Source of the DNA: Microbacterium sp.
Lineage (GTDB): Bacteria; Actinomycetota; Actinomycetes; Actinomycetales; Microbacteriaceae
Reading direction: 5' to 3'
DNA length: 64,000 nt
Assembly (NCBI RefSeq): GCF_026393345.1
Contig: NZ_JAPLAI010000066.1
Coordinates: 28,955-92,954, forward strand
The notes below the pieces were generated by a model. It saw only the letters and a list, made by a program, of their open reading frames with translations, searched no databases and had not been told where the DNA came from. Both the position numbers and the translations under genes were made by a program. Shown piece by piece: positions 22,636 to 32,370 of this stretch (position 1 is its first letter; each line of letters starts with the position of its first letter).

Positions 22636-23697
22636 TCAGGCGCCCGCGGCGCGTCCGTTCGCCCAGCCCGTCGGGGCCACCCGGGTGGGGGCGTCGAGGG
22701 GGCGCCGGGCGTCGCCGTGCGCGAGCGCGTTCACGAAGCGGCGGCGGAACTCGGTGAGGTCGAACGACGTGACCGCACGGGTGATGGGCCCCGCCGGGGT
22801 GCCGAAGACGAGCGGCAGCCCGTCCGAGGTCAGTGCCACGCGGGTCGCGAGAGAGCCGGCCGTGGGCGTGAAGTCCACCGGTCCCTCGAGCCAGCCGGTG
22901 ACGATCTCCGGGCGGTGGAGGATCACCGAGGCCAGCCCATCGTGGGCGGCCGAGATCCGGCGCCCCCACTTGTACTGGTAGAACTCGTTGTACGCATCCA
23001 GCACGTCGGCGGCGAACTGCGCCCACGGCGTCCCGATGCCGTCGAGCACGGTGTGCACCTGCTCGTCGAGCAGCGCGTGCGAGGTCACGTTGACCCCCAC
23101 CATGACGACGTTGCCGTTGTTCCGGGCACCGAACACGCGCTCCGCCGCGACCCGGTCGTTGTCGGTGTTCGCGTCGGTGACCGCCGGATACCCCGCTTCC
23201 GGGTAGGGTCCGCCGCCGCCCATGATCACGACCGAGCGGAACTTCAGGAACAGGTCGGGGTCGAGCTCCAGCGCACGGGCGATGTTCGTCAGCGGACCGA
23301 GCGGATGCAGGTCCACCTGCCCCGGGTACGCATTCGCGATACGGACGAGGTAGTCCGCGGCGGGCTCGTCCTGCAGCGTGGGTTCGGGGCGGGTGAACCG
23401 GTCGCCGAGACCGTCGGTGCCGTGCACGAAGTCGGCGATGTGCGCCTCGCCCACGAGCGGCGCCGCCTCGCCGGGATACACCGGGATGTCCTCGCGTCCG
23501 GCCACCTGCAGCACGGTCGCGACGTTCCGCGCGGCCTGATCCACCGGGGTGTTGCCGTAGATGGTCGTGATCCCGAGGATCTCCACATCCGGCTGCGCCA
23601 GCAGGTAGAGCAGCGAATGGGCGTCGTCGAGGCCCGTGTCGGTGTCGACGACGACCCACTGCGCGGCGGGGTCGGGGACGGATGCGGGCGAGACCAT
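22636..23697 (-). CDS. Nucleoside hydrolase (inosine-uridine preferring type)
   Basis: VVDTDTGLDDAHSLLYLLAQPDVEILGITTIYGNTPVDQAARN. Confidence 0.93.
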   Translation of the reverse strand: MVSPASVPDPAAQWVVVDTDTGLDDAHSLLYLLAQPDVEILGITTIYGNTPVDQAARNVATVLQVAGREDIPVYPGEAAPLVGEAHIADFVHGTDGLGDRFTRPEPTLQDEPAADYLVRIANAYPGQVDLHPLGPLTNIARALELDPDLFLKFRSVVIMGGGGPYPEAGYPAVTDANTDNDRVAAERVFGARNNGNVVMVGVNVTSHALLDEQVHTVLDGIGTPWAQFAADVLDAYNEFYQYKWGRRISAAHDGLASVILHRPEIVTGWLEGPVDFTPTAGSLATRVALTSDGLPLVFGTPAGPITRAVTSFDLTEFRRRFVNALAHGDARRPLDAPTRVAPTGWANGRAAGA

Positions 23698-23910
23698 GTG
23701 GTGCTCCTTCTCGGCGGATGTGCACTACCCACCCTGGCGGTGCGGCGCCAGCCTGACCGCCCCGTGTTACGGAAGGTTTCCATCTGTTTCCGGCCTTGTC
23801 ACATTCGTTGCCTCTCGGGTAAGGGACCCGACACACTCGGAGCGATGGCTGCTGCCGTCCCTGCACCCGGCGCCCGGGCCTCCCGACCCGGCGAAGAAAT
23901 GGACCCTCAC

Positions 23911-25149
23911 ATGGCAACTCCCGCGAAGCGCACCCTGCGCGTCGTCGTCCCCGCCCTCGGCGCCGTCGCGGCGCTGGCCCTCACCGCCTGTTCCGGCGGC
24001 GGCTCCGGTTCGTCCACCGCGGGCGGCTTCGAGGGGGTCGAGCTGACGGTGTGGAACAACATCGACTTCGACCCGTACCAGACGCTGCAGAAGGAGTACT
24101 TCGAGGAGTGCGCCGACGAGCTCGGTATCACCGTCGACGTGCAGACGATCACCGGTGAGTACACCTCGAGGCTGCTGCAGGCCTCGAGCTCGAAGTCCCT
24201 CCCCGACATCTCGCTGCTGAGCACCGACACCCAGGTGTCGCTTCTCGCCGAGCAGGGTGTGCTCGGCGATCTCGACGCCCTCGGGGTGAGCACAGACGGC
24301 ATCGCGGAGAACGTCGCCGACCTCGGCCGCTTCGACGGCACGCTGTACGCCCTGCCGACACAGGTCGAGAACTACGTGCTGTTCTACGACACCGCCGCCT
24401 TCGCCGCCGCCGGCATCGACGCTCCCCCGACCACTTTCGACGAGCTCGTCGCGGATGCGGCCGCGATCGCCGCCACCGGCGAGTACGGCATTGCGCTACC
24501 GGGCGTCTCCGGCGACGGCTCGACCGCCGCGTACTTCCTGCCGTTCCTCCTCAGCGCGGGCGGCGACCCGGCCGACCCCACCAGCGACGGCGCCGTGGCG
24601 GCCGTGGAGCTGTACCAGCAGCTGGTCGCCGAGGGTGGCCTCTCCAAGGAGTTCGTGAACTGGGGCTGGGACGTCACCGACCAGTGGCTCGGCCAGAAGG
24701 CTGCGATTCAGGTCTCCGGCCCGTGGAACCTCGTCGACACCAGCATCCCGTTCGAATACGGCACCGCACCCATCCCGACGCTGACCGCCGACGAGGAGAG
24801 CAAGGTCGGCCTGCTCGGCTACGGCTACGGCGTCTCGGCCGCGGCAGACACCGCCCACCAGCAGGCGGCCGCCGCACTGATCGAGTGCCGCGCCTCCGAA
24901 GAGAACCAGCTCGACACCGCGGTGCAGGGCGGCTACATCCCCGCACTGACCAGCGCACAGGAGGCGTTCGTCGCCGAGGTCCCCGCGGCCGCATCCTTCG
25001 TCGACGCGGTGCCGAACGGCTACAACGCCGCGGAGCTCGGCACCGAGTGGAACTCGCTGCAGCAGGTCTACATCGACGCGATCCAGGACGCGGCGGTCAA
25101 CGGCACCAGCGCTGCCGATGCCCTCGAGAAGGCCGCACAGGCCCAGTAA
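23911..25149 (+). CDS. Extracellular solute-binding lipoprotein (CUT1-type)
   Basis: MATPAKRTLRVVVPALGAVAALALTACSGGGS lipobox; SBP_bac_1-like sequence. Confidence 0.92.
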   Translation: MATPAKRTLRVVVPALGAVAALALTACSGGGSGSSTAGGFEGVELTVWNNIDFDPYQTLQKEYFEECADELGITVDVQTITGEYTSRLLQASSSKSLPDISLLSTDTQVSLLAEQGVLGDLDALGVSTDGIAENVADLGRFDGTLYALPTQVENYVLFYDTAAFAAAGIDAPPTTFDELVADAAAIAATGEYGIALPGVSGDGSTAAYFLPFLLSAGGDPADPTSDGAVAAVELYQQLVAEGGLSKEFVNWGWDVTDQWLGQKAAIQVSGPWNLVDTSIPFEYGTAPIPTLTADEESKVGLLGYGYGVSAAADTAHQQAAAALIECRASEENQLDTAVQGGYIPALTSAQEAFVAEVPAAASFVDAVPNGYNAAELGTEWNSLQQVYIDAIQDAAVNGTSAADALEKAAQAQ

Positions 25150-26096
25150 TGACCTCGCCCACCGTGGCGACCGACCGGCCGGGGGGAACCACCCCCGGCC
25201 GGTTTCGGCTGTCGCTGGCCCGGCGCCGGAACGCGGAACTCTGGCTGTTCCTGATCCCGGCGATCGCGTTCTTCGCCCTGTTCTTCCTCTTCCCGCTCGG
25301 CTACGGCGTGTTCATGAGCACGACCGACTTCACCACCGGAACGTTCTTCACCGGTGAGGCGCCGTTCGTCGGGGTCGACAACTTCGTCACGATCTTCCAG
25401 TCCCCGCTGCTCGGCACCGCGATCGTCAACACCCTTGTCATCACGGTGATCTCCGTGTCCGCCGAACTCGTGCTGGGCCTCGCGCTCGCGCTGCTGTTCA
25501 CCCGCATCTTCCCCGGCAGTCGCTGGCTGCCGCTGCTGATCCTCATCCCGTGGCTGTTGCCCTCCGTCGTCGTCGCCACCATCTGGAAGTGGGTGCTCTC
25601 CGGCGACGGTGCGTTCAATGCGGTGCTCGCCACCCTCGGGCTTCCCACCAACGCGTGGCTTGCCGACCCCCACACCGCCCTCGCCTTCGTCATCGTCGTC
25701 GCGGTGTGGGGCAGCCTGCCCTACTGGTCGACGATCCTCGGCGCCGCCCTCAAGCAGGTTCCGGAGGAGCAGCTCGAGGCCGCACAGCTGGACGGCGCCG
25801 GACCCTGGCAACGCCTCATCCACATCGTCATCCCGAACATCTGGCCGGTCATCTCCGTGCTCGTCGTCATGAGCGTCGTGTACTCGCTGCTCATCGTCGA
25901 CCTCGTCCTCGTCCTCACCTCGGGCGGCCCGGCCAACTCCACGGTCACCCTCGGGCTGCTGTCGTACCGGGCCGCGTTCGACGTGTTCGAGTTCGGTCAG
26001 GCAGGGGCGTACGGGATGCTGCTGCTCGTGCTGAGCCTCGCCTTCGCGGCGCTGTACACCTGGCTGTCCACCCGTCGAGAGAAGGCGGAGCGATGA
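25149..26096 (+). CDS. Sugar/nucleoside ABC transporter permease (CUT1)
   Basis: TAATG overlap; LEAAQLDGAGPWQRLIHIVIPNIWP EAA loop. Confidence 0.92.
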   Translation: MTSPTVATDRPGGTTPGRFRLSLARRRNAELWLFLIPAIAFFALFFLFPLGYGVFMSTTDFTTGTFFTGEAPFVGVDNFVTIFQSPLLGTAIVNTLVITVISVSAELVLGLALALLFTRIFPGSRWLPLLILIPWLLPSVVVATIWKWVLSGDGAFNAVLATLGLPTNAWLADPHTALAFVIVVAVWGSLPYWSTILGAALKQVPEEQLEAAQLDGAGPWQRLIHIVIPNIWPVISVLVVMSVVYSLLIVDLVLVLTSGGPANSTVTLGLLSYRAAFDVFEFGQAGAYGMLLLVLSLAFAALYTWLSTRREKAER

Positions 26097-26914
26097 GTGC
26101 CGGGCGACGCCCCCGCGGCTGGGGCTGGACGCTGCTGACGGTGGCGATCCTGGTGGTCTACCTCTTCCCCATCTACCTCATGCTGTCGGCGTCGTTCCAG
26201 CCGGACGCATCGTCGGCGACCGTGCAGTGGGTGCCCACATCCCCGAGCCTCGACGGGTATGACGACGTGTTCGCCAGCGGCGGGCTCGAGCGGCTCCGGG
26301 TGAGCCTCATCGTCTCGCTCGGTTCGGTGCTGCTGACGCTCGTCGTCGCGACGCCCGCCGCATACGCGCTGAGCCGGCTGCGGTCGAAGGCGGTGTCGCT
26401 GTCGCTCGTACTGCTGCTGCTCGCGCAGATGATCCCGAGCATCGTGCTGGCGAACTCGTTCTACGCCATGTTCAACACCTGGGGGATCCTCAACACGTAC
26501 CTCGGGCTGATCCTCGCGAACGCGACCGCCGGCATCCCGTTCGCCGTGATCCTCATGCGCTCGTTCATGCTGCGGCTGGACCACGAGGTGGTGGAGGCGT
26601 CCACGATCGACGGGCTCGGTCCGCTCGGGAGCTTCCTGCGGATCGTGGTGCCGCTGTCCCGGAACGCGATCATCACCTCGGCGGTGTTCACGTTCCTGTT
26701 CGCGTGGGGCGACCTGCTGTTCGGCCTGACGCTCGTCACCCAGGGCGACATGTACCCGGTGACGGTGTTCATCTACTCGCTGACCAACTCGCAGTTCAAC
26801 ACGTGGGCCTCGGTGATGGCTGCATCCCTCATCGCCAGCGTCCCCGCGCTGATCGTGATCTTCGCCGCGCAGCGGTATGTGAAAGCCGGGATCGCCGCGG
26901 GCGGCTCTCGCTGA
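26093..26914 (+). CDS. Carbohydrate ABC transporter permease (CUT1)
   Basis: ATGA overlap; VVEASTIDGLGPLGSFLRIVVPLSR EAA loop. Confidence 0.92.
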   Translation: MSAGRRPRGWGWTLLTVAILVVYLFPIYLMLSASFQPDASSATVQWVPTSPSLDGYDDVFASGGLERLRVSLIVSLGSVLLTLVVATPAAYALSRLRSKAVSLSLVLLLLAQMIPSIVLANSFYAMFNTWGILNTYLGLILANATAGIPFAVILMRSFMLRLDHEVVEASTIDGLGPLGSFLRIVVPLSRNAIITSAVFTFLFAWGDLLFGLTLVTQGDMYPVTVFIYSLTNSQFNTWASVMAASLIASVPALIVIFAAQRYVKAGIAAGGSR

Positions 26915-26992
26915 CCCTCTCGCGCGGGGGGACAGTCGCGGCGGGTGCACGAGGCACCGACGTCGCCATGAGCGCCCCCTCGGGCGGACGGG

Positions 26993-28006
26993 TCAACGGC
27001 GGAGCAGCGACAGCCGGCTCACAGCGCGGGCGACGTCGCGGGGCGGGTGCGCCGCCTCCCGCATCCGCTCGGGGGACCCGGATGCGGTCACGTGAAGCGT
27101 CGCGCCGCGGTCGTGCAGAATGTCGACGAGCACGGCGAACCGGGCGAGCGGTTCCCGCCGGACGAGCGCCGGGTCGGGCATCCCGAGGATGGTGATTCGG
27201 CGGAACCGGTCGGCGAGCCAGAGGTACTGCTGCGCCGCGAGCGGGCGCTCGCAGAGCTCTACGAAGCTGAACTCGGCGGCGTCCCCGTCGACGGCGGCGG
27301 CGCGGAGCGCCACCCCGTCGGGGTCGAGCGCGACACCCGCCGTCTCCGGTATCGCGTCGGCGTCAGCGGTCACCGTCCAGGTGCCCGCGGCGAACCCGGT
27401 CGCCGCGGCCACCTCCCGCCGGTAGTCGACGCCCTCGGCGAGGGGCACCACGGTCAGCTCGGATTCGATCAGCGCGATCGCGGGCAGGAACCGATGGTGG
27501 TGCAGCGGGTCGGGCAGGAGTTCCCCCGGCGCGTAATTCGAGGTGGCGATGAGCAGCACGTCGTGCTCGCGCAGCCAGCGCAGCACCGCCGTGAGGTAGA
27601 CCGCGTCCGCGACGTCGTGCACGTGGAACTCATCGAACAGGACCACCCGCGCCGACCCGACGGCGGCGGCGATCGCCGCGGTCAGCGAGGCCCCGGTGCC
27701 GAAGATCTGCCGTTGCAGCTCGCGGAAGAAGCCGTGGAAGTGGACGCGGAACGTCGGCACGTCCGCGAGCGCCGCCAGGTAGTGCTCGGCCAGCACGGTC
27801 TTACCCCGGCCGACCGGCCCCCAGACGTAGTAGCCGCGCGCCGCAGGTGCCGCGAGCCGGGCGACGGCGGCCTGTTGCGCCGCATCCAGCACGAGACCGC
27901 TCCCTCGGATGCGGCGGAGGAACGCGGGCCCGGCCGCCACGCTGAGCGGGTGCCACGGTGACGGCACCGCATCCGTCTCCGGGTCGAGGGCAGGCGCGGA
28001 ACTCAC
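26993..28006 (-). CDS. zapE: ZapE/AFG1-family ATPase
   Basis: GYYVWGPVGRGKTVLAEHYLAAL Walker A; VVLFDEFHVHDVADA Walker B; LLIATSNYAPGELLPDPLHHHRFLPAI. Confidence 0.9.
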   Translation of the reverse strand: MSSAPALDPETDAVPSPWHPLSVAAGPAFLRRIRGSGLVLDAAQQAAVARLAAPAARGYYVWGPVGRGKTVLAEHYLAALADVPTFRVHFHGFFRELQRQIFGTGASLTAAIAAAVGSARVVLFDEFHVHDVADAVYLTAVLRWLREHDVLLIATSNYAPGELLPDPLHHHRFLPAIALIESELTVVPLAEGVDYRREVAAATGFAAGTWTVTADADAIPETAGVALDPDGVALRAAAVDGDAAEFSFVELCERPLAAQQYLWLADRFRRITILGMPDPALVRREPLARFAVLVDILHDRGATLHVTASGSPERMREAAHPPRDVARAVSRLSLLRR

Positions 28007-28055
28007 CCGTCGACCCTACGTCTGCCACTGGCCCCCGCGCCGCCGTCACGAAGTT

Positions 28056-28118
28056 CGCAGAATCGCACGAAGTTCGCAGGATTCCGGCCGAATCCTGCGA
28101 GGTTTGCGCGATTCTGCG
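28056..28118. repeat. Long imperfect inverted repeat (29-nt arms, 5-nt loop)
   Basis: cgcagaatcgcacgaagttcgcaggattc-cggcc-gaatcctgcgaggtttgcgcgattctgcg; 25 of 29 arm positions complementary. Confidence 0.85.
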
Positions 28119-28163
28119 AGGTACGCGCGACCGGCGCGGCAGCGCCACGCGTGTGCGGCGACC

Positions 28164-29444
28164 TCACGCGGCCCGCCGCAGACGCCACGACTCCACGCCG
28201 ATGCCGATGAGGCCGACGGCCCACAGCAGGTAGAGCGACGCGAACGCCCACCGCAGTTCGTCGAGGCGGTACGCGGCGGGGACCGCGCCCTGCAGGTCGA
28301 GCACCAAGCCCACGAGGTACACCGCGATGAGCGCGGCGATGAAGCCGCCCATGTTGACGATCCCGGTGGCGGTCGAGAGCCGTCGCACCGGGTTGTGCCG
28401 GCGAGTGATGTCGAACGCGATCATGGATGCGGCGCCGCCGCTGGAGAGCGACACCATCCACACGATGAGCAGCCACAGCGGTGCCGGACCCGGGGTGAGC
28501 AGCACCGCACCGAGCACGACGGCCTGCGCGATCACCGACCCGACGGCGACGGTCACCCGGCGCTGCGGGTACGACCCCGACAGCACGCCCATGAGCGGGG
28601 CGAAGACGACGCCGCCGAGGACGAAGACGGTGAACATGACGCTGGCCTCGTCGCTCGACATACCCTCGCCGTGGGTGAGGAACGGCACACCCCACAGCAG
28701 CGCGAACGTCGTGCCGGCGAACGGGGTGACGAAGTGCACCCAGAACGCCAGGCGGGTGCCGGGTTCACGCAACGCCTCGCCGAGGAGCGCACTCTGCCGG
28801 GCCGCCGGTGCGGCCGACGCGCTGCGCACGACGACGCGTTCCCGGGTGACGAGCGCGTTCACGACCGCGAAGACGACGAACACCGCACCGAGGGCGCAGA
28901 ACGCGGCGGGCCAGGAGATGCCGTGCACGCCCGCGGCGAGGACGGCGACGCTGAGGATCTGGCCGAGCTGCCCGATCTGCGCCGTGATCTGCTGCAGCAG
29001 CGGCACCCGGCGCACCGGGAACCAGAGGGTGAGCAGCCGCAGCACGCTCGGGAAGACCATGGCGTCACCCGCGCCCGTGAGCACCCGGGCGAGGATCGCG
29101 GATGCGGCGTCGGGGGCGAAGGCGAGCCACACCGATCCGCCGGCCATGACCAGCATCCCGGCAGTGACGACCACGCGCGACCCGAACCGGTCGAGCAGGA
29201 GGCCGGCCGGGATCTGCATCGCGCCGTAGACCGCGAGCTGCAGAGTGGCGAACAGGGCCAGGGTCGAGGAGTCGGCGTCGAAGCGCACGGCAACGTCGGT
29301 GCCGACGCCGGCGAGCGAGCTCCGACCGATGATCGCGACGAGGTAAGTGAGCGATCCGAGCGCCCAGATGACCCAGGGGAACGCCCCGCGCACCCGAGCC
29401 GACATCACCGGGATCGAGCCGGTCGACGCACCGAAATCGGTCAC
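28164..29444 (-). CDS. MFS transporter
   Basis: 12-TM pattern; FPWVIWALGSLTYLVAIIGRSSLAGVG..., IPAGLLLDRFGSRVVVTAGMLVMAGG. Confidence 0.85.
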   Translation of the reverse strand: MTDFGASTGSIPVMSARVRGAFPWVIWALGSLTYLVAIIGRSSLAGVGTDVAVRFDADSSTLALFATLQLAVYGAMQIPAGLLLDRFGSRVVVTAGMLVMAGGSVWLAFAPDAASAILARVLTGAGDAMVFPSVLRLLTLWFPVRRVPLLQQITAQIGQLGQILSVAVLAAGVHGISWPAAFCALGAVFVVFAVVNALVTRERVVVRSASAAPAARQSALLGEALREPGTRLAFWVHFVTPFAGTTFALLWGVPFLTHGEGMSSDEASVMFTVFVLGGVVFAPLMGVLSGSYPQRRVTVAVGSVIAQAVVLGAVLLTPGPAPLWLLIVWMVSLSSGGAASMIAFDITRRHNPVRRLSTATGIVNMGGFIAALIAVYLVGLVLDLQGAVPAAYRLDELRWAFASLYLLWAVGLIGIGVESWRLRRAA

Positions 29445-29527
29445 GCGCAGCCACCTCCGGGCAGGACGAGTCCGAAGGAAGAGGCGGGGGAAAGCATCCC
29501 CTCGATGCTACTCCGGGGCGCGCGGCC

Positions 29528-31321
29528 TCAGACGCCGCCGCCCCCGCCGCCGCCTCCTCCGCCGCCCGCGGATCCGCCACCGCCGGACCCGCCGGAGGTG
29601 CTCGACGAGGACGCCGCACTCGTGGACAGCGACCCGATCCCCGACGTGAACGACGCCGCCGTGAACGCCGCGGTGCCGACGTACCAGGTGGGCGATACGC
29701 CGTCGCCGTAGAGCACGGCGAGGCGCTCCGCCCACTCCTTTTCCTGCCCGAAGACCACGGCGTACGGCAGCAGGGGTTCGTAGATCCGCAGCAACTGCGA
29801 TGCGTCACCGGTGTCGATCCGCTCCGCCCCCCGCGGCGACTGCAGCATCCGGATGCGGTCGGCCTCTGCCCAGTGGATGAACTCCTTCAGCCCCCGCAGA
29901 TGGTCGCGGAGCTCCGCTCCGGCCGCGGACAGCGGCTTGTGGCCGATGAGGATGAAGAAGACGACCAGCGCCGGGATCGGAAGCAGGAGCAACAGGATGG
30001 CGATGCCGGCGTCCGCTCCGCTTTCGATCGTGAGGATGCCGCCGCCGACGGCGAGCACCGCTCCGACGACGAGCAGCAGCCCTGGCCACGCCCGCACGCG
30101 CCGGGGCACTGTCCGGTAGAAGCCGCGGGCGGCGAGCGCTCCGGCCGCTTCGACGAGGATCTGCCGTGAGGCCGCGGCGAGGGCGCTGTCAGTGGTCCCG
30201 AACGTGAACTCCGCCCCCGCGGGCGCGTCGGGTCCGAAGAGGCCGTCCAGCAGCAACCGACCGTCGGCGTCGGCACGGGCGGGATCGATGAGCACGGCGC
30301 GGAGGGTCATGCGGCCGAAGATCGAGCGCGGCCCCTCCTCGATACGGATGCTGCCGGCCACGGCCTGCTCCAGCACCTCGGCGGGGATGGCCTTGGTGGA
30401 TCTGCCGAGGAACACCGCGCTCTCCAGCGCATCGATGGCCGGCGGCGTGTACTCGGCGATGATCGTGGGACGCCCCGGGGCGTTCCGCAGGGTGCGCGCG
30501 CGCACGCCGATGGTCCACGCCAGCGCGACCAGCACGAGCACTGTCCCCGACAGCTGCATCCAGGACCATCCCGACGCCAGGTAACGGCTGTCGAAGGCGG
30601 CGAACGTGCCACGGCGGAAGCCGACGGCGACCGTCATGGTCTCGTACGGCGGCAGGTCGGTCGCCTGTGCCGTCGCCCCGTCGTCCGTGGCGGCGATCTC
30701 GCAGGCCTCCTCGGAACCCTGGGCGCCGACGTAACACGCCTGGTCGCCCGTGAGGGCGTCCGTGAGGTCGGGGGCCACGCGGAGGGTGGCGGTGATCCGG
30801 CCGAACGACTGCGCCCAATCGACCCCGTTGACGTCCCAGTAGAACTCGTCGACGCCGGTGTCGGCGAAGTTCCAGGTGACGTTCTGTAGCTCGTAGGTGA
30901 AGACGTAGGTCTGCTCGCCGTGGACGAACCCGTCGGCGCGGGACGTCATCGCGTACACGCCGTCGTCGCCCTCCGCCTCTTGGGCGCGAGGGCGGCCGTC
31001 CGCATCCGTGATCGAGACCAGCTCGGGGAACAGCGGCTGCCCGTTGTAGGTGTCGGGGATGACGCGGCGCATGCCGTGGTTCTGGTCGTACTCCGGAAAC
31101 TCGGCGACGAAGGTCTCGGTCACCCGGAGCCGACTCGTGCCGTCCTCTGCCCGGCTCAGGTCATAGACCACGTCGAGGCTCCGGAACGTGAAGTCGTCCA
31201 CGTCGGTCGAGACCGGGCGGCTGTCATCGTCGAAGCTGACCTCCGCGGTGCAGGCGGCGAGCCCGATGACCGCCCCGAGAACCCACAGACCGGCCAGGAC
31301 GCGCCGCCATATCCTCCGCAT
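29528..31321 (-). CDS. DUF2207 membrane protein with Gly-rich C-terminus
   Basis: FTFRSLDVVYDLSRAEDGTSRLRVTETFVAEFPEYDQNHGMRRVIPDTYNGQPLFPEL; C-terminal GGSGGGGSAGGGGGGGGGGGV. Confidence 0.85.
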   Translation of the reverse strand: MRRIWRRVLAGLWVLGAVIGLAACTAEVSFDDDSRPVSTDVDDFTFRSLDVVYDLSRAEDGTSRLRVTETFVAEFPEYDQNHGMRRVIPDTYNGQPLFPELVSITDADGRPRAQEAEGDDGVYAMTSRADGFVHGEQTYVFTYELQNVTWNFADTGVDEFYWDVNGVDWAQSFGRITATLRVAPDLTDALTGDQACYVGAQGSEEACEIAATDDGATAQATDLPPYETMTVAVGFRRGTFAAFDSRYLASGWSWMQLSGTVLVLVALAWTIGVRARTLRNAPGRPTIIAEYTPPAIDALESAVFLGRSTKAIPAEVLEQAVAGSIRIEEGPRSIFGRMTLRAVLIDPARADADGRLLLDGLFGPDAPAGAEFTFGTTDSALAAASRQILVEAAGALAARGFYRTVPRRVRAWPGLLLVVGAVLAVGGGILTIESGADAGIAILLLLLPIPALVVFFILIGHKPLSAAGAELRDHLRGLKEFIHWAEADRIRMLQSPRGAERIDTGDASQLLRIYEPLLPYAVVFGQEKEWAERLAVLYGDGVSPTWYVGTAAFTAASFTSGIGSLSTSAASSSSTSGGSGGGGSAGGGGGGGGGGGV

Positions 31322-31361
31322 TCCGCCAGGCTACGGGGTGGCGCCGCGTACGCTAAGAGGC

Positions 31362-31793
31362 ATGACGGACCGCCGCCTCGCCATCGACGCCTGGGAGAGC
31401 CTGTTCCGTGCCCAGCACGAGATCTTCGCGCTGATCAGCCAGGACTTCGGTGACTCCGGCCTCTCGCAGGCGGAGTACGACGTGCTGCTGACGGTGACGC
31501 GGTCGCCGGAGATGACCGCGCGGCTTCGCGATGTGACCCGGAACATGCTGATCAGTCAGCCGAGCGTGTCGCGCCTGGTCGACCGCATGGTCGCGCGCGG
31601 CTATGTCACCAAGTGCGCCGACCCGGATGACGGCCGTGGCGCGCTGGTGCGGGCGACCGAGGAGGGCGCACGGGCGTTCCGGCAGATCGCGATGGAACAC
31701 GGTCGATCGATCGCGGCACGGATGTCGAAGCTCGACGACGCCGAGCTTCGGACGCTCCTCGACCTCACCGCACGGCTCCGCCCGGACTGCTGA
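31362..31793 (+). CDS. MarR-family transcriptional regulator
   Basis: FGDSGLSQAEYDVLLTVTRSPEMTARLRDVTRNMLISQPSVSRLVDRMVARGYVTKCADPDDGRGALV. Confidence 0.9.
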   Translation: MTDRRLAIDAWESLFRAQHEIFALISQDFGDSGLSQAEYDVLLTVTRSPEMTARLRDVTRNMLISQPSVSRLVDRMVARGYVTKCADPDDGRGALVRATEEGARAFRQIAMEHGRSIAARMSKLDDAELRTLLDLTARLRPDC

Positions 31794-31804
31794 CCCGGAG
31801 ACGG

Positions 31805-31835
31805 GAACACCCCGGCCGCGTCGGCCGGGGTGTTC
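31805..31835. terminator. Bidirectional stem-loop terminator between marR and hsp20
   Basis: gaacaccccggcc-gcgtc-ggccggggtgttc (13-bp perfect stem). Confidence 0.8.
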
Positions 31836-31849
31836 TGGCGGGCGGACGG

Positions 31850-32287
31850 TTACGCGTTCGCCTCGGTGATCTCCATCGCGGGGGCGTCGCCCTCGGTCAT
31901 GACCTGCACCTTGCGGGGCTTGGCCTTCTCGCTGACCGGGATGGTGACGCTGAGCACGCCGTTGCGGTAGCTGGCGGAGATGTTCTCCGTGTCGAGGCCC
32001 TGACCCAGGCTGAGCTGCCGCAGGTAGGTGCCGGCGGTGCGTTCCCGGGTGATCCAGGTCACGCCCTCCCCCGCCGGCAGCGTGCGCTCGGCACGGATGG
32101 TGAGCAGCTGACCGTCGACGTCGACGTCGACCGACCCCGGGTCGATCCCCGGCAGGTCGGCGGTCAGGACGTAGTGGTCGCCGTCCCGATAAAGGTCCAT
32201 CGGCATCTGCCGGGGGCCACGGCGTCCTCCGTCGAAGAAGGTGTTCGCCAGTCGCTCCAGGTCACGGAGCGGATCGTAAGTGGCCAT
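31850..32287 (-). CDS. Hsp20/alpha-crystallin family small heat-shock protein
   Basis: MPMDLYRDGDHYVLTADLPGIDPGSVDVDVDGQLLTIRAERT...YRNGVLSVTIPVSEKAKPRKVQV. Confidence 0.95.
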   Translation of the reverse strand: MATYDPLRDLERLANTFFDGGRRGPRQMPMDLYRDGDHYVLTADLPGIDPGSVDVDVDGQLLTIRAERTLPAGEGVTWITRERTAGTYLRQLSLGQGLDTENISASYRNGVLSVTIPVSEKAKPRKVQVMTEGDAPAMEITEANA

Positions 32288-32339
32288 ATCGCGTCTCGTT
32301 TCGAAGCAGATCGGATGCGGCATCCGATCGATATCGGTA

Positions 32340-32360
32340 CTTGAGTCCCCACGACTCAAC
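32340..32360. promoter_or_regulatory. HAIR-like (HspR) operator upstream of hsp20
   Basis: CTTGAGT-N7-ACTCAAC; one mismatch to CTTGAGT-N7-ACTCAAG. Confidence 0.75.
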
Positions 32361-32370
32361 TACGAATAAT

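Noticed and set aside
22490-23917. 475-aa minus-strand ORF alternative to the nucleoside hydrolase
   Set aside because: Arg/Pro-rich out-of-frame translation; the 22636-23697 frame has the conserved DTDTGLDD motif.
27909-29711. 600-aa plus-strand ORF antisense to zapE/MFS
   Set aside because: Shadow ORF in high-GC DNA; low-complexity R/H/D/E-rich translation with no recognisable domain, while minus-strand genes have clear families.
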